Positions 33,253-41,765 of a stretch of DNA of 64,000 nt are shown here, piece after piece; the stretch's first letter is position 1; each line of letters opens with the position of its first letter. Made by a program: the position numbers and the translations under genes. The DNA comes from Archangiaceae bacterium. GTDB lineage: Bacteria; Myxococcota; Myxococcia; Myxococcales; Myxococcaceae. The stretch is from the NCBI GenBank assembly GCA_016714225.1, contig JADJNS010000006.1, positions 434,001 through 498,000 on the forward strand, written 5' to 3'. The notes under the pieces are model-generated. The model was not told the DNA's origin, searched no databases, and saw only the letters and a list, made by a program, of their open reading frames with translations.

Positions 33253-33266
33253 TTGACGGCGATCAA
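33253..33266. promoter_or_regulatory. FNR/ANR-type box, TTGACGGCGATCAA, between divergent genes
   Basis: Palindrome with TTGAC and ATCAA halves and flanking C/G. The centre (33259.5) is 43.5 bases before the GTG of the cytochrome gene at 33303 on the plus strand and 70.5 bases before the methyltransferase GTG at 33189 on the minus strand, so it could serve both. Confidence 0.7.
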
Positions 33267-33302
33267 GGCCGCACCGCGGCCCGCGTGCGGAGCTGGCGCG
33301 GC

Positions 33303-35093
33303 GTGCGCAGCCACACCCCGACCCTCTCCGTGGCGCTGCTGCTGGCCGGGGCCGCGCTCGCCCAGGTGAGCGGCACCGTCGTCGACGCACGCACCCTCGA
33401 GCCGCTGCCGTTCGCGCGTGTCTCGAGGCAGGCCAGCGCCGACGAGGTGCGGGCCGACGACGCCGGCCGGTTCACCCTTCCGGCCGCTGAGGACGCGGGC
33501 CTCACCCTGGTCGGCGCGGTGCCGGGCTACTTCTACGGGTCGGCCGTGGTGGTCGCCCCGGCCGCGGGGGTCGCGCTCACCCTCGAGCCCGTCGACGCCT
33601 TCGACGGTGGCTACACGCCCGCTCCCTGGACGAGCTGCAGCTATTGCCACCCCGCGCAGGTGCAGGAGTGGCGGGCCTCGCCGATGGGCCAGGCGGGCTT
33701 CAACACCTGGGTCTACGACGTCTACGACGGCACCGGGTCGCCGGGAGGGCAGGGCGGCTTCGTCTACACCCGGGACAGCGTGCTCGCGCCGCACAACCGG
33801 GCGAGCGAGTGCGGCGCCTGCCACCAGCCGGTGAAGTGGTTCACCGAGCCGTTCACCTCGATGGACGCGCTCGACGCCGGCACCGAGGCCGTCGAGCACG
33901 GCGTCTCGTGCGACGTCTGCCACAAGGCGGCCGACCTCGACGACACGAAGCCGAACTTCCCCGGGCTGTGGCCCTCCGTCGTCCGCCTCGCGCGCCCCGG
34001 ACCCGGCGAGCAGGTGCAGCTCGGCGTGCTGGGCGACGTCACCTTCAGCGAGACGGGCCGCATGCGGGCGGCCTACCAACCGCAGCTCCGCGCCCAGCTG
34101 TGCATGTTGTGCCACCAGGACAAGAACGACCCCGACGAGGATGGTGACTTCGAGGAGCCGAACGGCGTCGTCTCGGAGCCCACGTACCTCGAGTGGCTCG
34201 AATCGGCCTACGGCCAGCCCGACTCGGGGAGCTACCGCGACTGCGTCGACTGCCACATGGCGCCCACCGGCGCGCCGCAGGCCTGCCGCTTCCCGCTGCC
34301 GGTCGATCGGCCGCCGACCGACGTCCGCTCCCACGCGTTTCCCGGGACCACGGCCGAGTTCCTCGAAGGCGCGGTGACGCTCACGCTCACGCTGTCGGCC
34401 GATGCCGGCTCCGTCGCGGCGACGGTCCGCGTGACCAACGATCGCACCGGCCACCACGTGCCTACCAGCGTCACCATCCGCAACGTCGTACTCCTCGTCG
34501 AAGCGAGCCTCCCCGACGGGGGCGAGCTGCCGCTCGAGCAGGGCGGCCGCGTTCACCCGCTCGGGGGCTTCGGCGACGGCGGCTCGCGTGCCGGGTACTA
34601 CGGCGGCCGCCCCGGCAAGCTCTTCGCGAAGGTGAACCACGACGCCCAGGCGCGGGGCCCGGCGTTCTTCACCGAGGCGGCCGGCATCACCTGGGACAAC
34701 CGCCTGCCAGCGCTCGCGGCCGACGAGACCCGCTACGTGTTCGCCGCGCCCGCCGGTGGAGCCGTGCAGGTGCGCGTCCGCCTCATCTACCGCCGCTCGT
34801 GGCGCGCGCTGGTCGACGCCAAGCAGTGGACGACCGACGGCCACGGCCTGCCCCTCGAGGACCTCGAGCCGCCGCACTTCGGCCACCTCATGGAGGAGGT
34901 CAGCGCCGGGGCCGTGGTGCCGGCGCTCCCCATCGTGCTCGAACCCCCGGGGCCGTTGCCCGCTGCTCGGCTCGCGTGCGGTTGCGGTGCCGGGCCCGCC
35001 GCGCTCCCGTTCGCCGAGGCACTGGCCCTCGCGCTCGCTCGCTTGACGCGCGTCAAGGCCGGCCGGCGCCGCGGCGCCCAAAAGTGTGCCTGA
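33303..35093 (+). CDS. exported pentahaem cytochrome c with MYXO-CTERM-like tail
   Basis: 596 residues. A signal peptide (cut near ALA-QVSG, residue 20) is followed by a carboxypeptidase-regulatory-like beta domain (residues 21-95), then five CxxCH haem sites: CSYCH (112), CGACH (170), CDVCH (203), CMLCH (267) and CVDCH (314). The rest is a beta-rich domain with HHVPTSVTIRN. The C-terminus has ACGCGAGP, a hydrophobic helix and a basic end, as in MYXO-CTERM surface-sorting tails of Myxococcota. It is probably a surface or periplasmic electron carrier for anaerobic respiration. The GTG start is chosen because it gives the signal peptide and sits 2 bases after the start predicted from the FNR-like box. 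Confidence 0.82.
   Translation: MRSHTPTLSVALLLAGAALAQVSGTVVDARTLEPLPFARVSRQASADEVRADDAGRFTLPAAEDAGLTLVGAVPGYFYGSAVVVAPAAGVALTLEPVDAFDGGYTPAPWTSCSYCHPAQVQEWRASPMGQAGFNTWVYDVYDGTGSPGGQGGFVYTRDSVLAPHNRASECGACHQPVKWFTEPFTSMDALDAGTEAVEHGVSCDVCHKAADLDDTKPNFPGLWPSVVRLARPGPGEQVQLGVLGDVTFSETGRMRAAYQPQLRAQLCMLCHQDKNDPDEDGDFEEPNGVVSEPTYLEWLESAYGQPDSGSYRDCVDCHMAPTGAPQACRFPLPVDRPPTDVRSHAFPGTTAEFLEGAVTLTLTLSADAGSVAATVRVTNDRTGHHVPTSVTIRNVVLLVEASLPDGGELPLEQGGRVHPLGGFGDGGSRAGYYGGRPGKLFAKVNHDAQARGPAFFTEAAGITWDNRLPALAADETRYVFAAPAGGAVQVRVRLIYRRSWRALVDAKQWTTDGHGLPLEDLEPPHFGHLMEEVSAGAVVPALPIVLEPPGPLPAARLACGCGAGPAALPFAEALALALARLTRVKAGRRRGAQKCA
35043..35056 (+). promoter_or_regulatory. FNR/ANR-type box, TTGACGCGCGTCAA, inside the cytochrome tail
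   Basis: Symmetric palindrome within the last codons of the cytochrome gene (it encodes LTRVK of the MYXO-CTERM-like end). The centre (35049.5) predicts a start near 35091, a 32-base leader for the DAHP synthase gene at 35123. It may make the shikimate operon independently oxygen- or NO-responsive. Confidence 0.65.
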
Positions 35094-35122
35094 CACCTCG
35101 AGCAGGAAACGGAGACGAAGAC

Positions 35123-36235
35123 ATGGGGACTGGTGCGCCGCAGCTCGAGGAGCTGCGATCGGAGATCGACACACTCAACGACCGGCTGCTGCGGTTGTTC
35201 AACGAGCGCGCCACCGTGGCGGGGAAGATCCGCGACCAGAAGCGCGCGCGAGGGCTGCCCGTTTATGACCCCGAGCGCGAGCTGAAGATGATCGCCGGCC
35301 TGGTGCAGAAGAGCGGCGGCCCTTTTCCGCCCGCCACGATCGCCCACCTGTTCAACGAGCTCGTGCGCGCCACCGTCGGCTTCATGGAGGGGGCCGGCGG
35401 GGCCCGGCTCCAGGTCGCCCGCGAGGCCGGGGCGGGCGATCGCTCGTTCCGCGTCGGGCCGCACGTGCTGGGCGATACGCCCGTCCTGATCGCCGGCCCG
35501 TGCTCCGTCGAGAACGAGGCGATGATCTTCCGCACCGCGCGCCACCTCGCCTCGCGCGGCGTACGCTTCTTGCGCGGCGGCGCGTGGAAGCCGCGCACCT
35601 CGCCGTACGACTTCCAGGGTCTCGGCCACGAGGGCCTCGACCTGCTCTGCGCCGCCGCCCGCGAGCACGGGCTCGCCTCGATCACCGAGGTCGTCGACCC
35701 CCGTCACGTCGATGAGGTCGCGGCGAAGGCCGACATGCTGCAGGTTGGCGCGCGCAACATGCAGAACTTCGAGCTGCTGAAAGAGGTCGGCCGCTCGAGG
35801 AAGCCCGTGCTCCTCAAGCGCGGCCTCTCCGCGACGCTCGACGAGCTCCTCGGGGCCGCCGAGTACATCGTGAGCCACGGCAACCCGAACGTGGCGCTGT
35901 GCGAGCGCGGCGTGCGCACCTTCGAGCGGCTCACCCGCAATACGTTCGACGCCTCGGCCGTCGCGCTCCTGCGCCGCATGACGGCGCTGCCGGTGCTCGC
36001 CGACGTCAGCCATGCCGCCGGGCGGCGCGACATTCTCCCGCAGCTCGCCCGCGCGGCTCTGGCCGCCGGCGCCCAGGGGGTCATGCTCGAGGTCCACCCG
36101 TGCCCCGCCGTGGCGCGCTCGGACGCCCAGCAGCAGCTCGACTTCGACGACTTCGACGAGTTTCTCTCGGAGCTCGAGCAGCCACTCGCCACGCTCGACG
36201 CGCGCGCGCCCGCCGCCGCACTGGAGGCGCCGTGA
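35123..36235 (+). CDS. chorismate mutase-DAHP synthase fusion
   Basis: 370 residues. Residues 1-85 are an AroQ-type chorismate mutase helix bundle (LRSEIDTLNDRLLRLFNERA, GKIRDQKRARGLPVYDPERE). Residues 110-355 are a type I-beta DAHP synthase barrel (VLIAGPCSVENEAM, FLRGGAWKPRTSPYDFQG, LLKRGLSATLDE, DVSHAAGRRD, GVMLEVHP). It joins phosphoenolpyruvate and erythrose 4-phosphate to open the shikimate pathway, and converts chorismate to prephenate; in such fusions the mutase part also senses chorismate or prephenate for feedback control. It is the first gene of a complete shikimate operon. Confidence 0.9.
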   Translation: MGTGAPQLEELRSEIDTLNDRLLRLFNERATVAGKIRDQKRARGLPVYDPERELKMIAGLVQKSGGPFPPATIAHLFNELVRATVGFMEGAGGARLQVAREAGAGDRSFRVGPHVLGDTPVLIAGPCSVENEAMIFRTARHLASRGVRFLRGGAWKPRTSPYDFQGLGHEGLDLLCAAAREHGLASITEVVDPRHVDEVAAKADMLQVGARNMQNFELLKEVGRSRKPVLLKRGLSATLDELLGAAEYIVSHGNPNVALCERGVRTFERLTRNTFDASAVALLRRMTALPVLADVSHAAGRRDILPQLARAALAAGAQGVMLEVHPCPAVARSDAQQQLDFDDFDEFLSELEQPLATLDARAPAAALEAP

Positions 36236-37893
36236 CGCCCCGCATCGCCGCGCTCGCCGGAGCGCTGCTCGGCAGCGGGCGCGTCCACCCGGCGCCCGCC
36301 GAGCCCCCGAGGCGCTGGCCCTCGCACGCCATCAACGCGCTGCCCGTGCACGAGCGCCCGGTGCGCTTCTCGGTCGCGTGCAACTTCGACCCCGAGCTCG
36401 TCGGCCGCGTCGCGTCGTTCCCCGTCTACGAGGTGTTCGGCAAGCTGACCACCGACTACTTCGGCGGCGGCCGCCCGTCGTTCTACCTGCCCACCGTCGG
36501 CAAGCGGGAGCTCGAGGGCTACGTGCGCCAGGTGCACGGGCAGGGCATCGAGTTCAACTACCTGCTCAACGCGTCGAGCATGAACAACGTCGAGTTCACC
36601 ACGAAGGGCCAGCGCGAGCTCCGGCTGCTCCTCGACTGGCTCTCGGAGGCCGGGGTCGACACCATCACCGTCGGCAACCTCTTCTTTCTGCGCCTCATCA
36701 AGCAGCGCTACCCACACTTCGGCGTGCGCGTCTCATCGCACCGCGAGACCGACAACCCGCGCAAGGCGCGCTTCTGGGAGGACAACGGCGCCGACTGCAT
36801 CGTCATCTCCGAGACCACCGTTCACCGCGAGCTCGAGGTGCTCCACGCGATGCGCGAGGCGGTGAAGGTCGACCTGTCGCTCATCGTCAACAACTGGTGC
36901 CGGCAAGACTGCGCCATCGCCTCGAACCACGCGGTGCTGCTCTCGAACGCGTCGCGCAACGGCAAGCAGCACTTCCCGCTCGACTACTGCTCGGTCTACT
37001 GCAACGCCTATCGCGTCGAAGAGCCGGTCAACTACATCCGGGCGAACTGGATCCGCCCGGAGGACCTGCCCCGCTACCGGAAGCTCGGCTACACGAACTT
37101 CAAGATCGTCGAGCGCAACACGCCGACCGAGCTGCTCGCGCTGCGCGTCTGGGCGTACGCGCGCGAACGCTACGACGGGAACCTGCTCGACCTCGTTCAG
37201 AACTACGCCTACCCGCGCTCGGTCTTCACGAAGCGAGACACCGAAGCGTTCTCACTGAGGCGCATGGCGAAGTACTTCTTCAAGCCGCAGGAGGTGAACC
37301 TTCTGCACTTCCGCCAGATCGTCGGCTTCGGCAAGGCGCTCTCGATGTTGTACCCGCGCGAGGCCGACAACCCCGTCTACATCGACAACCGCGCGCTCGA
37401 CGGCTTCATGGAGCGCTTCGAGACGAAGGGCTGCGAGTCCGTCGACTGCGAGACGTGCCGGTACTGCCACCAGTGGGCCGAGAAGAGCGTCTCGTTCGAC
37501 CCCAGCTGGCGGAAGAGCATGACGGCCCACTTCGACGGCCTGCTCGACGAGCTGCACGGCGGTTCGTTGTGGGAGCCCTACCTCGACACCGTGAAGCGGC
37601 TGTTTCGCCGCCCATCCGGGCCGCCGCAGGCCCCGCGACCGATCGGCACCGGCGGGCAGGCCGTGCCGCTGCTGAAGGAGCGCACCGTGAGTGGCCGCGC
37701 CGCCGCGCAGAGCCCGACGCCCTGCTCGCGGCCGAGGCCCGCGCACCACGTCAGCATCGGCAACCTCGGCCCCAGCCCCGCCTCCGTGCGGGCACGCGCC
37801 GAGGCTCCCGCCGAGGCGACGACCGACGGTCATGCCTGTGGCGACTGCCACCACGTCACCACCTGCGGCGCGCCGCGGCCTCCTTCACCGTGA
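36232..37893 (+). CDS. U32-family protein (UbiU/TrhP-like) with Fe-S cysteines
   Basis: 553 residues. The U32 fold is seen in FSVACNFDPELVGRV, ELEGYVRQVHGQGIEFNYLL, and DTITVGNLFFLRLIK. A candidate [4Fe-4S] site is NNWCRQDC (Cys 223, 227) with DYCSVYC (253, 257). Two more Cys groups follow: CESVDCETCRYC (401-412) and a C-terminal CGDCHHVTTCG. U32 proteins include oxygen-independent hydroxylases (UbiU/UbiV, TrhP, RlhA), some of which need prephenate. Here the gene follows directly (GTGA overlap) the chorismate mutase/DAHP synthase that makes prephenate. Whether it modifies RNA, a quinone or something else is unknown. It is longer than UbiU (about 330) because of the C-terminal extension. Confidence 0.78.
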   Translation: MTPRIAALAGALLGSGRVHPAPAEPPRRWPSHAINALPVHERPVRFSVACNFDPELVGRVASFPVYEVFGKLTTDYFGGGRPSFYLPTVGKRELEGYVRQVHGQGIEFNYLLNASSMNNVEFTTKGQRELRLLLDWLSEAGVDTITVGNLFFLRLIKQRYPHFGVRVSSHRETDNPRKARFWEDNGADCIVISETTVHRELEVLHAMREAVKVDLSLIVNNWCRQDCAIASNHAVLLSNASRNGKQHFPLDYCSVYCNAYRVEEPVNYIRANWIRPEDLPRYRKLGYTNFKIVERNTPTELLALRVWAYARERYDGNLLDLVQNYAYPRSVFTKRDTEAFSLRRMAKYFFKPQEVNLLHFRQIVGFGKALSMLYPREADNPVYIDNRALDGFMERFETKGCESVDCETCRYCHQWAEKSVSFDPSWRKSMTAHFDGLLDELHGGSLWEPYLDTVKRLFRRPSGPPQAPRPIGTGGQAVPLLKERTVSGRAAAQSPTPCSRPRPAHHVSIGNLGPSPASVRARAEAPAEATTDGHACGDCHHVTTCGAPRPPSP

Positions 37894-38495
37894 CCTTCCA
37901 CGAGTCGATCATGAACCTGATTCAGACGGTGCTGTGCGTCCTCGACCCGCGCTTGCGGGGGCAGTTCCTGCGCGAGCTCAGTGACGAGGGCTCCCCGCTG
38001 CGCTGGCGTGGCCGCCTCGTGCTCGCGGGCCACCGCTCGGCGGGCAAGAGCGCGCTCTTGCCGGCGTTCGCCGCCGCGTCGGGACGCCCGGCCCTCGACC
38101 TCGATCGCCAGCTCGAGGCGACGTACCTCGCGCCCATTCTCGACTGGTTCCCGGTCGACCCTGGCTCTTTCCGCGCCGCCGAGCGCGCAGGGTTCGAAGA
38201 GACGCCCGCCCACGCCGCGGTCGCGGTCGGCGGCGGGTTCCTCGCCCACCACGCCGACCTGCTCGAAGACGACACGGTCGTGCTCGTACCCTTGAGCCTG
38301 GCCACCTATTGCGAGCGGCTCCAGCGCGACCGCAGCCGGCCGCGCCTGCAGCCGCACCGCTCGCTCACCGAAGAGCTCGCCCACACCTGGCATACGCGCG
38401 AGGCCGAGCACCGCCGCTTCCCGACCGTGCCGCTGGGCAAGGCCGTGCGCGCGCTGACCGGGCCGGAAATGAGGGACGCATGGTCCGCGTGGTGA
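37890..38495 (+). CDS. aroK: shikimate kinase-like protein
   Basis: 201 residues. P-loop VLAGHRSAGKSALL (about residues 44-57), DLDRQLE (the acidic motif after the P-loop), and VAVGGGFLAHH (the GGG substrate loop); a degenerate lid region SRPRLQPHRSLTEE follows. It phosphorylates shikimate. About 35 extra N-terminal residues precede the kinase core. The GTG start is chosen for its GTGA overlap with the U32 stop; an ATG at 37911 is possible. Sequence is divergent for the family, but order in the operon supports the call. Confidence 0.75.
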   Translation: MTFHESIMNLIQTVLCVLDPRLRGQFLRELSDEGSPLRWRGRLVLAGHRSAGKSALLPAFAAASGRPALDLDRQLEATYLAPILDWFPVDPGSFRAAERAGFEETPAHAAVAVGGGFLAHHADLLEDDTVVLVPLSLATYCERLQRDRSRPRLQPHRSLTEELAHTWHTREAEHRRFPTVPLGKAVRALTGPEMRDAWSAW

Positions 38496-39715
38496 CGCTG
38501 CCGCCGCACGTGACCGGCGCGGCCGCGCTCGCGTTCGCCGAGAGCGCGCGCCGAGGGGGGGCCGGAGCCCTCGAGGTGCGCACCGATCTCCATGCCGAGG
38601 GCGAAGACCTCTCGCCCCTCGCCGGCCGCTTGCCGCTGCTGGCCGCTGCCCGAAGGTGGCCTGCCCCCGCGGCGTGGCGCGCCGCCGCCCGCTGGTGCGA
38701 CGTGCCGTTCGTGCGCGGCGCCACCGAGCTCTCGCTCGAGCCGAGCCGCACCGTCCTCTCGCACCACGCCGCCGAGCCGCTCTCGCCGGACGACGCCGAG
38801 GCGCTGTGGCGCGCCGCGCCGCTGAGCGCCTGCGCCGCCGTGAAGCACGTCGAGCCGCTGGGCCCACCCGCTGGCGCGGCGCGGCTGTTCGAGACGCAGC
38901 GCCGCCTCGAGCGCCTCGTGGGCCAGCGCCGCGTCACCGTCCTCGGCGACGGTGCCCTCGCGCTGCCGTTCCGCGCGGCGCTCGCTGACAAGAACGCCTT
39001 CGACTATCTCACGCTGGGTCCGACGTGGGCGGCGGCCGAGGGGCAGCGCCTGCTGGTCGACGCGGTTCGGGCCGGGGGCGCCTGCGCTCCTGGCGCGCGG
39101 CTGGGAATCATCGGCGTGGGCATCGAAAATTCGCGTTCTCCCCGCACCCACTGCCAGCCGTTCGATCGCATCGAGCTGCCGCCCGACGTGGACCTCAAAG
39201 CACTGCTCGACGCGCTCTGCCCGCTCTACAAGGGTCTCGCCGTCACCAGCCCGTTCAAGCATCTGGCCGCCGCCTACGCCGGAGCCGCCCTGCCCGCCGT
39301 CAATACGCTGGTGCGCCGAGCCGGTCGCTACTACGGGCTCAACACCGACGTCGACGGCGCGCGCGCGGTGCTGCGAGCGCTCGGCGGGCGGTACGTCACG
39401 CTCCTCGGCGACGGCGGCGCTGCTGCTGCCGTGAAGCTGGCTGCGCGGGAGCTCCACGTTCAGCTCGAGGTCGTGCGCCACACCGACGCTCGACGCGTCA
39501 TCACCGGGCCCGCGGTGTGGACCTGGCCGACCACGCTCGAGCCTCCCCGCGGCCTCGACGTGAAGAACGCGACGATCGCGCTCATCGCGTACGGCACGAG
39601 GGTCACTCCGCTCGCGTCGGCGCTCTCAGAGCGCGGCGCCCGGGTGAGGCGGCTCGGGCCACGCTGGTTCGCGGAGCAGGCGCGCGCGCAGGCCCGACAC
39701 TGGGAGGCTGCCTGA
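38480..39715 (+). CDS. aroDE: 3-dehydroquinate dehydratase (type I)-shikimate dehydrogenase fusion
   Basis: 411 residues. The N-terminal half is a shortened type I dehydroquinase with LEVRTDLHAEG, TVLSHHAAEP (catalytic His) and AAVKHVEPL (Schiff-base Lys). The C-terminal half is AroE: GVGIENSRSPRTH, KGLAVTSPFKHLAAAY (catalytic Lys), AVNTLVR and YGLNTDVDGA, then LLGDGGAAAAV. It converts 3-dehydroquinate to shikimate. The ATG at 38480 overlaps the kinase gene by 16 bases; a GTG at 38492 would give the operon's usual GTGA overlap and is an alternative. Confidence 0.83.
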   Translation: MVRVVTLPPHVTGAAALAFAESARRGGAGALEVRTDLHAEGEDLSPLAGRLPLLAAARRWPAPAAWRAAARWCDVPFVRGATELSLEPSRTVLSHHAAEPLSPDDAEALWRAAPLSACAAVKHVEPLGPPAGAARLFETQRRLERLVGQRRVTVLGDGALALPFRAALADKNAFDYLTLGPTWAAAEGQRLLVDAVRAGGACAPGARLGIIGVGIENSRSPRTHCQPFDRIELPPDVDLKALLDALCPLYKGLAVTSPFKHLAAAYAGAALPAVNTLVRRAGRYYGLNTDVDGARAVLRALGGRYVTLLGDGGAAAAVKLAARELHVQLEVVRHTDARRVITGPAVWTWPTTLEPPRGLDVKNATIALIAYGTRVTPLASALSERGARVRRLGPRWFAEQARAQARHWEAA

Positions 39716-40731
39716 ACACCTTCGGCCGGTTCTTCCGCGTGACGACGTTCGGCGAGAGCCACGGCCCCGCCCTCGGCGCGGTCATCGACGGCTGCCCGGC
39801 CCGCGTTCGGCTGGAGCTTCCCCAGGTGCAGGCGTCGCTCGACCGCAGGAGGCCCGGCGCCTCGGCGCTCGCGTCTCCACGGCGTGAGCCTGACAGCGCG
39901 GAGCTCTTGTCCGGCGTCTTCGAAGGCCAGACGCTGGGCACGCCGATCGCGTTCGTAGTGTGGAACCGCGACGCCCGGCCGTCCGACTACGACTCGCTCG
40001 CGGCGGCCGATCGCCCGGGTCACGCCGACGCCGTCTGGCGCGCCCGCTTCGGCCACCGGGACCACCGCGGGGGCGGCCGCACCAGCGGCCGCGAGACCGT
40101 GGGGCGCGTGCTCGGGGGAGCCGTCGCCGACGCCTTCCTCACGCAGGCGCTGCCGGAGCTGCGCGTCGTCGCCTGGGTCGCGCAGGTGGGGGCCGTCATC
40201 TGTCCCCCGGTGCTACAGACCGTCACGCGGGCGCAGGTCGATGCGGCGGTGGCGCGCTGCCCGGACGCGCCGACCGCAGCGATCATGGGGTCGCTCATCG
40301 CCCAGGCGCGCGAGGCTCACGACTCGCTCGGCGGGGCGATCGACGTGCGCATCGCGGGCCTGCCGGTCGGGCTCGGCGAGCCCGTATTCGGAAAGCTCAA
40401 GGCCACACTCGCTGCCGGCTTCGCCTCGATCGGCGCGGTGACGGGCGTCACGTGGGGTCTGCCGGACGTGGCCCGCGCGGTGGCCGCGCCAGGCTCGAAG
40501 TTCCACACCAGCCCGCGCGCGTACGGCGGCATTCAAGGAGGCCTCTCGAACGGGGAACCGATCGAGGCGCGCGTCTACTTCAAACCGCCGGCGTCGATCG
40601 GCGAGCTCGCGAGGAGCGGGCGCCACGATCCGTGCATTGCGCCGCGCGCCGTGCCCGTCGTCGAGGCGATGGCGTCCTTGTGCCTTGCCGATCTCCTCCT
40701 CGCCTCTCGCGCCTGGCCGCCGCCGTCGTGA
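39712..40731 (+). CDS. aroC: chorismate synthase
   Basis: 339 residues, FMN-dependent last step of the shikimate pathway. FGRFFRVTTFGESHG at the N-terminus, RRPG, GTPIAFVVWNRDARPSDY, HRGGGRTSGRET, and FHTSPRAYGGIQGGLSNG are all family signatures. The likely start is the CTG at 39712, which forms CTGA with the AroDE stop and has GGGAGG 5 bases upstream; no ATG, GTG or TTG lies in frame near the conserved N-terminus. The protein is a little shorter than usual (about 360). Confidence 0.9.
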   Translation: MNTFGRFFRVTTFGESHGPALGAVIDGCPARVRLELPQVQASLDRRRPGASALASPRREPDSAELLSGVFEGQTLGTPIAFVVWNRDARPSDYDSLAAADRPGHADAVWRARFGHRDHRGGGRTSGRETVGRVLGGAVADAFLTQALPELRVVAWVAQVGAVICPPVLQTVTRAQVDAAVARCPDAPTAAIMGSLIAQAREAHDSLGGAIDVRIAGLPVGLGEPVFGKLKATLAAGFASIGAVTGVTWGLPDVARAVAAPGSKFHTSPRAYGGIQGGLSNGEPIEARVYFKPPASIGELARSGRHDPCIAPRAVPVVEAMASLCLADLLLASRAWPPPS

Positions 40732-41765
40732 ACGCGCAGCCCGAACGTTGGGGCCGCTTCGAGCACCTCGCCCGCTGGCTGCCTCCCCGTGCCCTCGTGG
40801 TGGCCGACCGCAGAGTGCTGCGCCTGCACCCGCAAGTGCGCGCGGCCCTCTCGCGGCACGACGTGCTGGCCGTCCCCGCTGGCGAGCAGCTCAAGTCGAT
40901 GCGCTCGCTCGAGCGCATTCTCGAGCAGATGATCGGGCGCACCCGGCACGGCTGGCTCGCCGTGCTCGGCGGCGGCACGGTGGGCGACGTCTGCACAGTC
41001 GCGGCGCACCTCGCGATGAGGGGCGTGCCGCTGCTCCAGATCCCGACCACGCTGCTCGCGGCGGTCGACGCGTCGATCGGGGGCAAGGGCGCCGTGAACC
41101 TCAGCAGCGGCGGCGGGGCGGTGAAGAACGCTGCCGGTGTCTTTCACGCGCCAGCAGCGACGTGGCTGTGCCCCGAGCTCTTCGACACGCTCTCGCCGCG
41201 GCAGGTGCGCGAGGGGAAGACCGAGGCCTGGAAGATGGTGCTGTGCTTCGACGCCGCGACGGCCCGCAAGTGGGCGCGGCGGGCTCCCGGGGTGCTCGAG
41301 TGGCTGCGCGTGGGGCGCGCGATCAAGGCCGAGGTCTGCCGCAAGGACCCGCTCGAGCAGGGGAGCGCGCGCGTGCTCCTCAACTTCGGGCACACCCTCG
41401 GCCACGCGGTGGAAGCGGCGACCGGCTTTCGGGTCTCGCACGGCGACGCGGTGGGCCTCGGCATGTTGGCGGCGCTCGACGTGGGCCGCGCGATGTACCG
41501 CACGCCTCCGCGCACAGCAGAGAGGGCCGAGCGGCTGCTCGCCGAGAGGGCAGAGACGCTGCCGCGGTCTGCGCTGGCGCGTGCGCTCGCGAAGGTCGAT
41601 GCCTCGCAGCTGCAGCGTCTGCTCGCGGCCGACAAGAAGCGCACCGCCGACCCGGGGCACCGCATGGTGCTGCTCGAGCGCATCGGGCGCGCCGGCGTCT
41701 ACCCGGTGCCGGCGTTCACTCTGCGCCGGCTGCTCTCGTCGTGGCGGGAAGGAAGGCGCCCGTGA
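40728..41765 (+). CDS. aroB: 3-dehydroquinate synthase
   Basis: 345 residues. NAD-binding LAVLGGGTVGDVCTVAAH, the metal-site region TTLLAAVDASIGGKGAVNL, EAWKMVLCFD, and NFGHTLGHAVEAATGFRVSHGDAVGLGM carry the family's Glu and two His zinc ligands. It closes DAHP to dehydroquinate. GTG start overlapping the aroC stop (GTGA). The final Arg-rich tail abuts the EPSP synthase start. Confidence 0.9.
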   Translation: MNAQPERWGRFEHLARWLPPRALVVADRRVLRLHPQVRAALSRHDVLAVPAGEQLKSMRSLERILEQMIGRTRHGWLAVLGGGTVGDVCTVAAHLAMRGVPLLQIPTTLLAAVDASIGGKGAVNLSSGGGAVKNAAGVFHAPAATWLCPELFDTLSPRQVREGKTEAWKMVLCFDAATARKWARRAPGVLEWLRVGRAIKAEVCRKDPLEQGSARVLLNFGHTLGHAVEAATGFRVSHGDAVGLGMLAALDVGRAMYRTPPRTAERAERLLAERAETLPRSALARALAKVDASQLQRLLAADKKRTADPGHRMVLLERIGRAGVYPVPAFTLRRLLSSWREGRRP

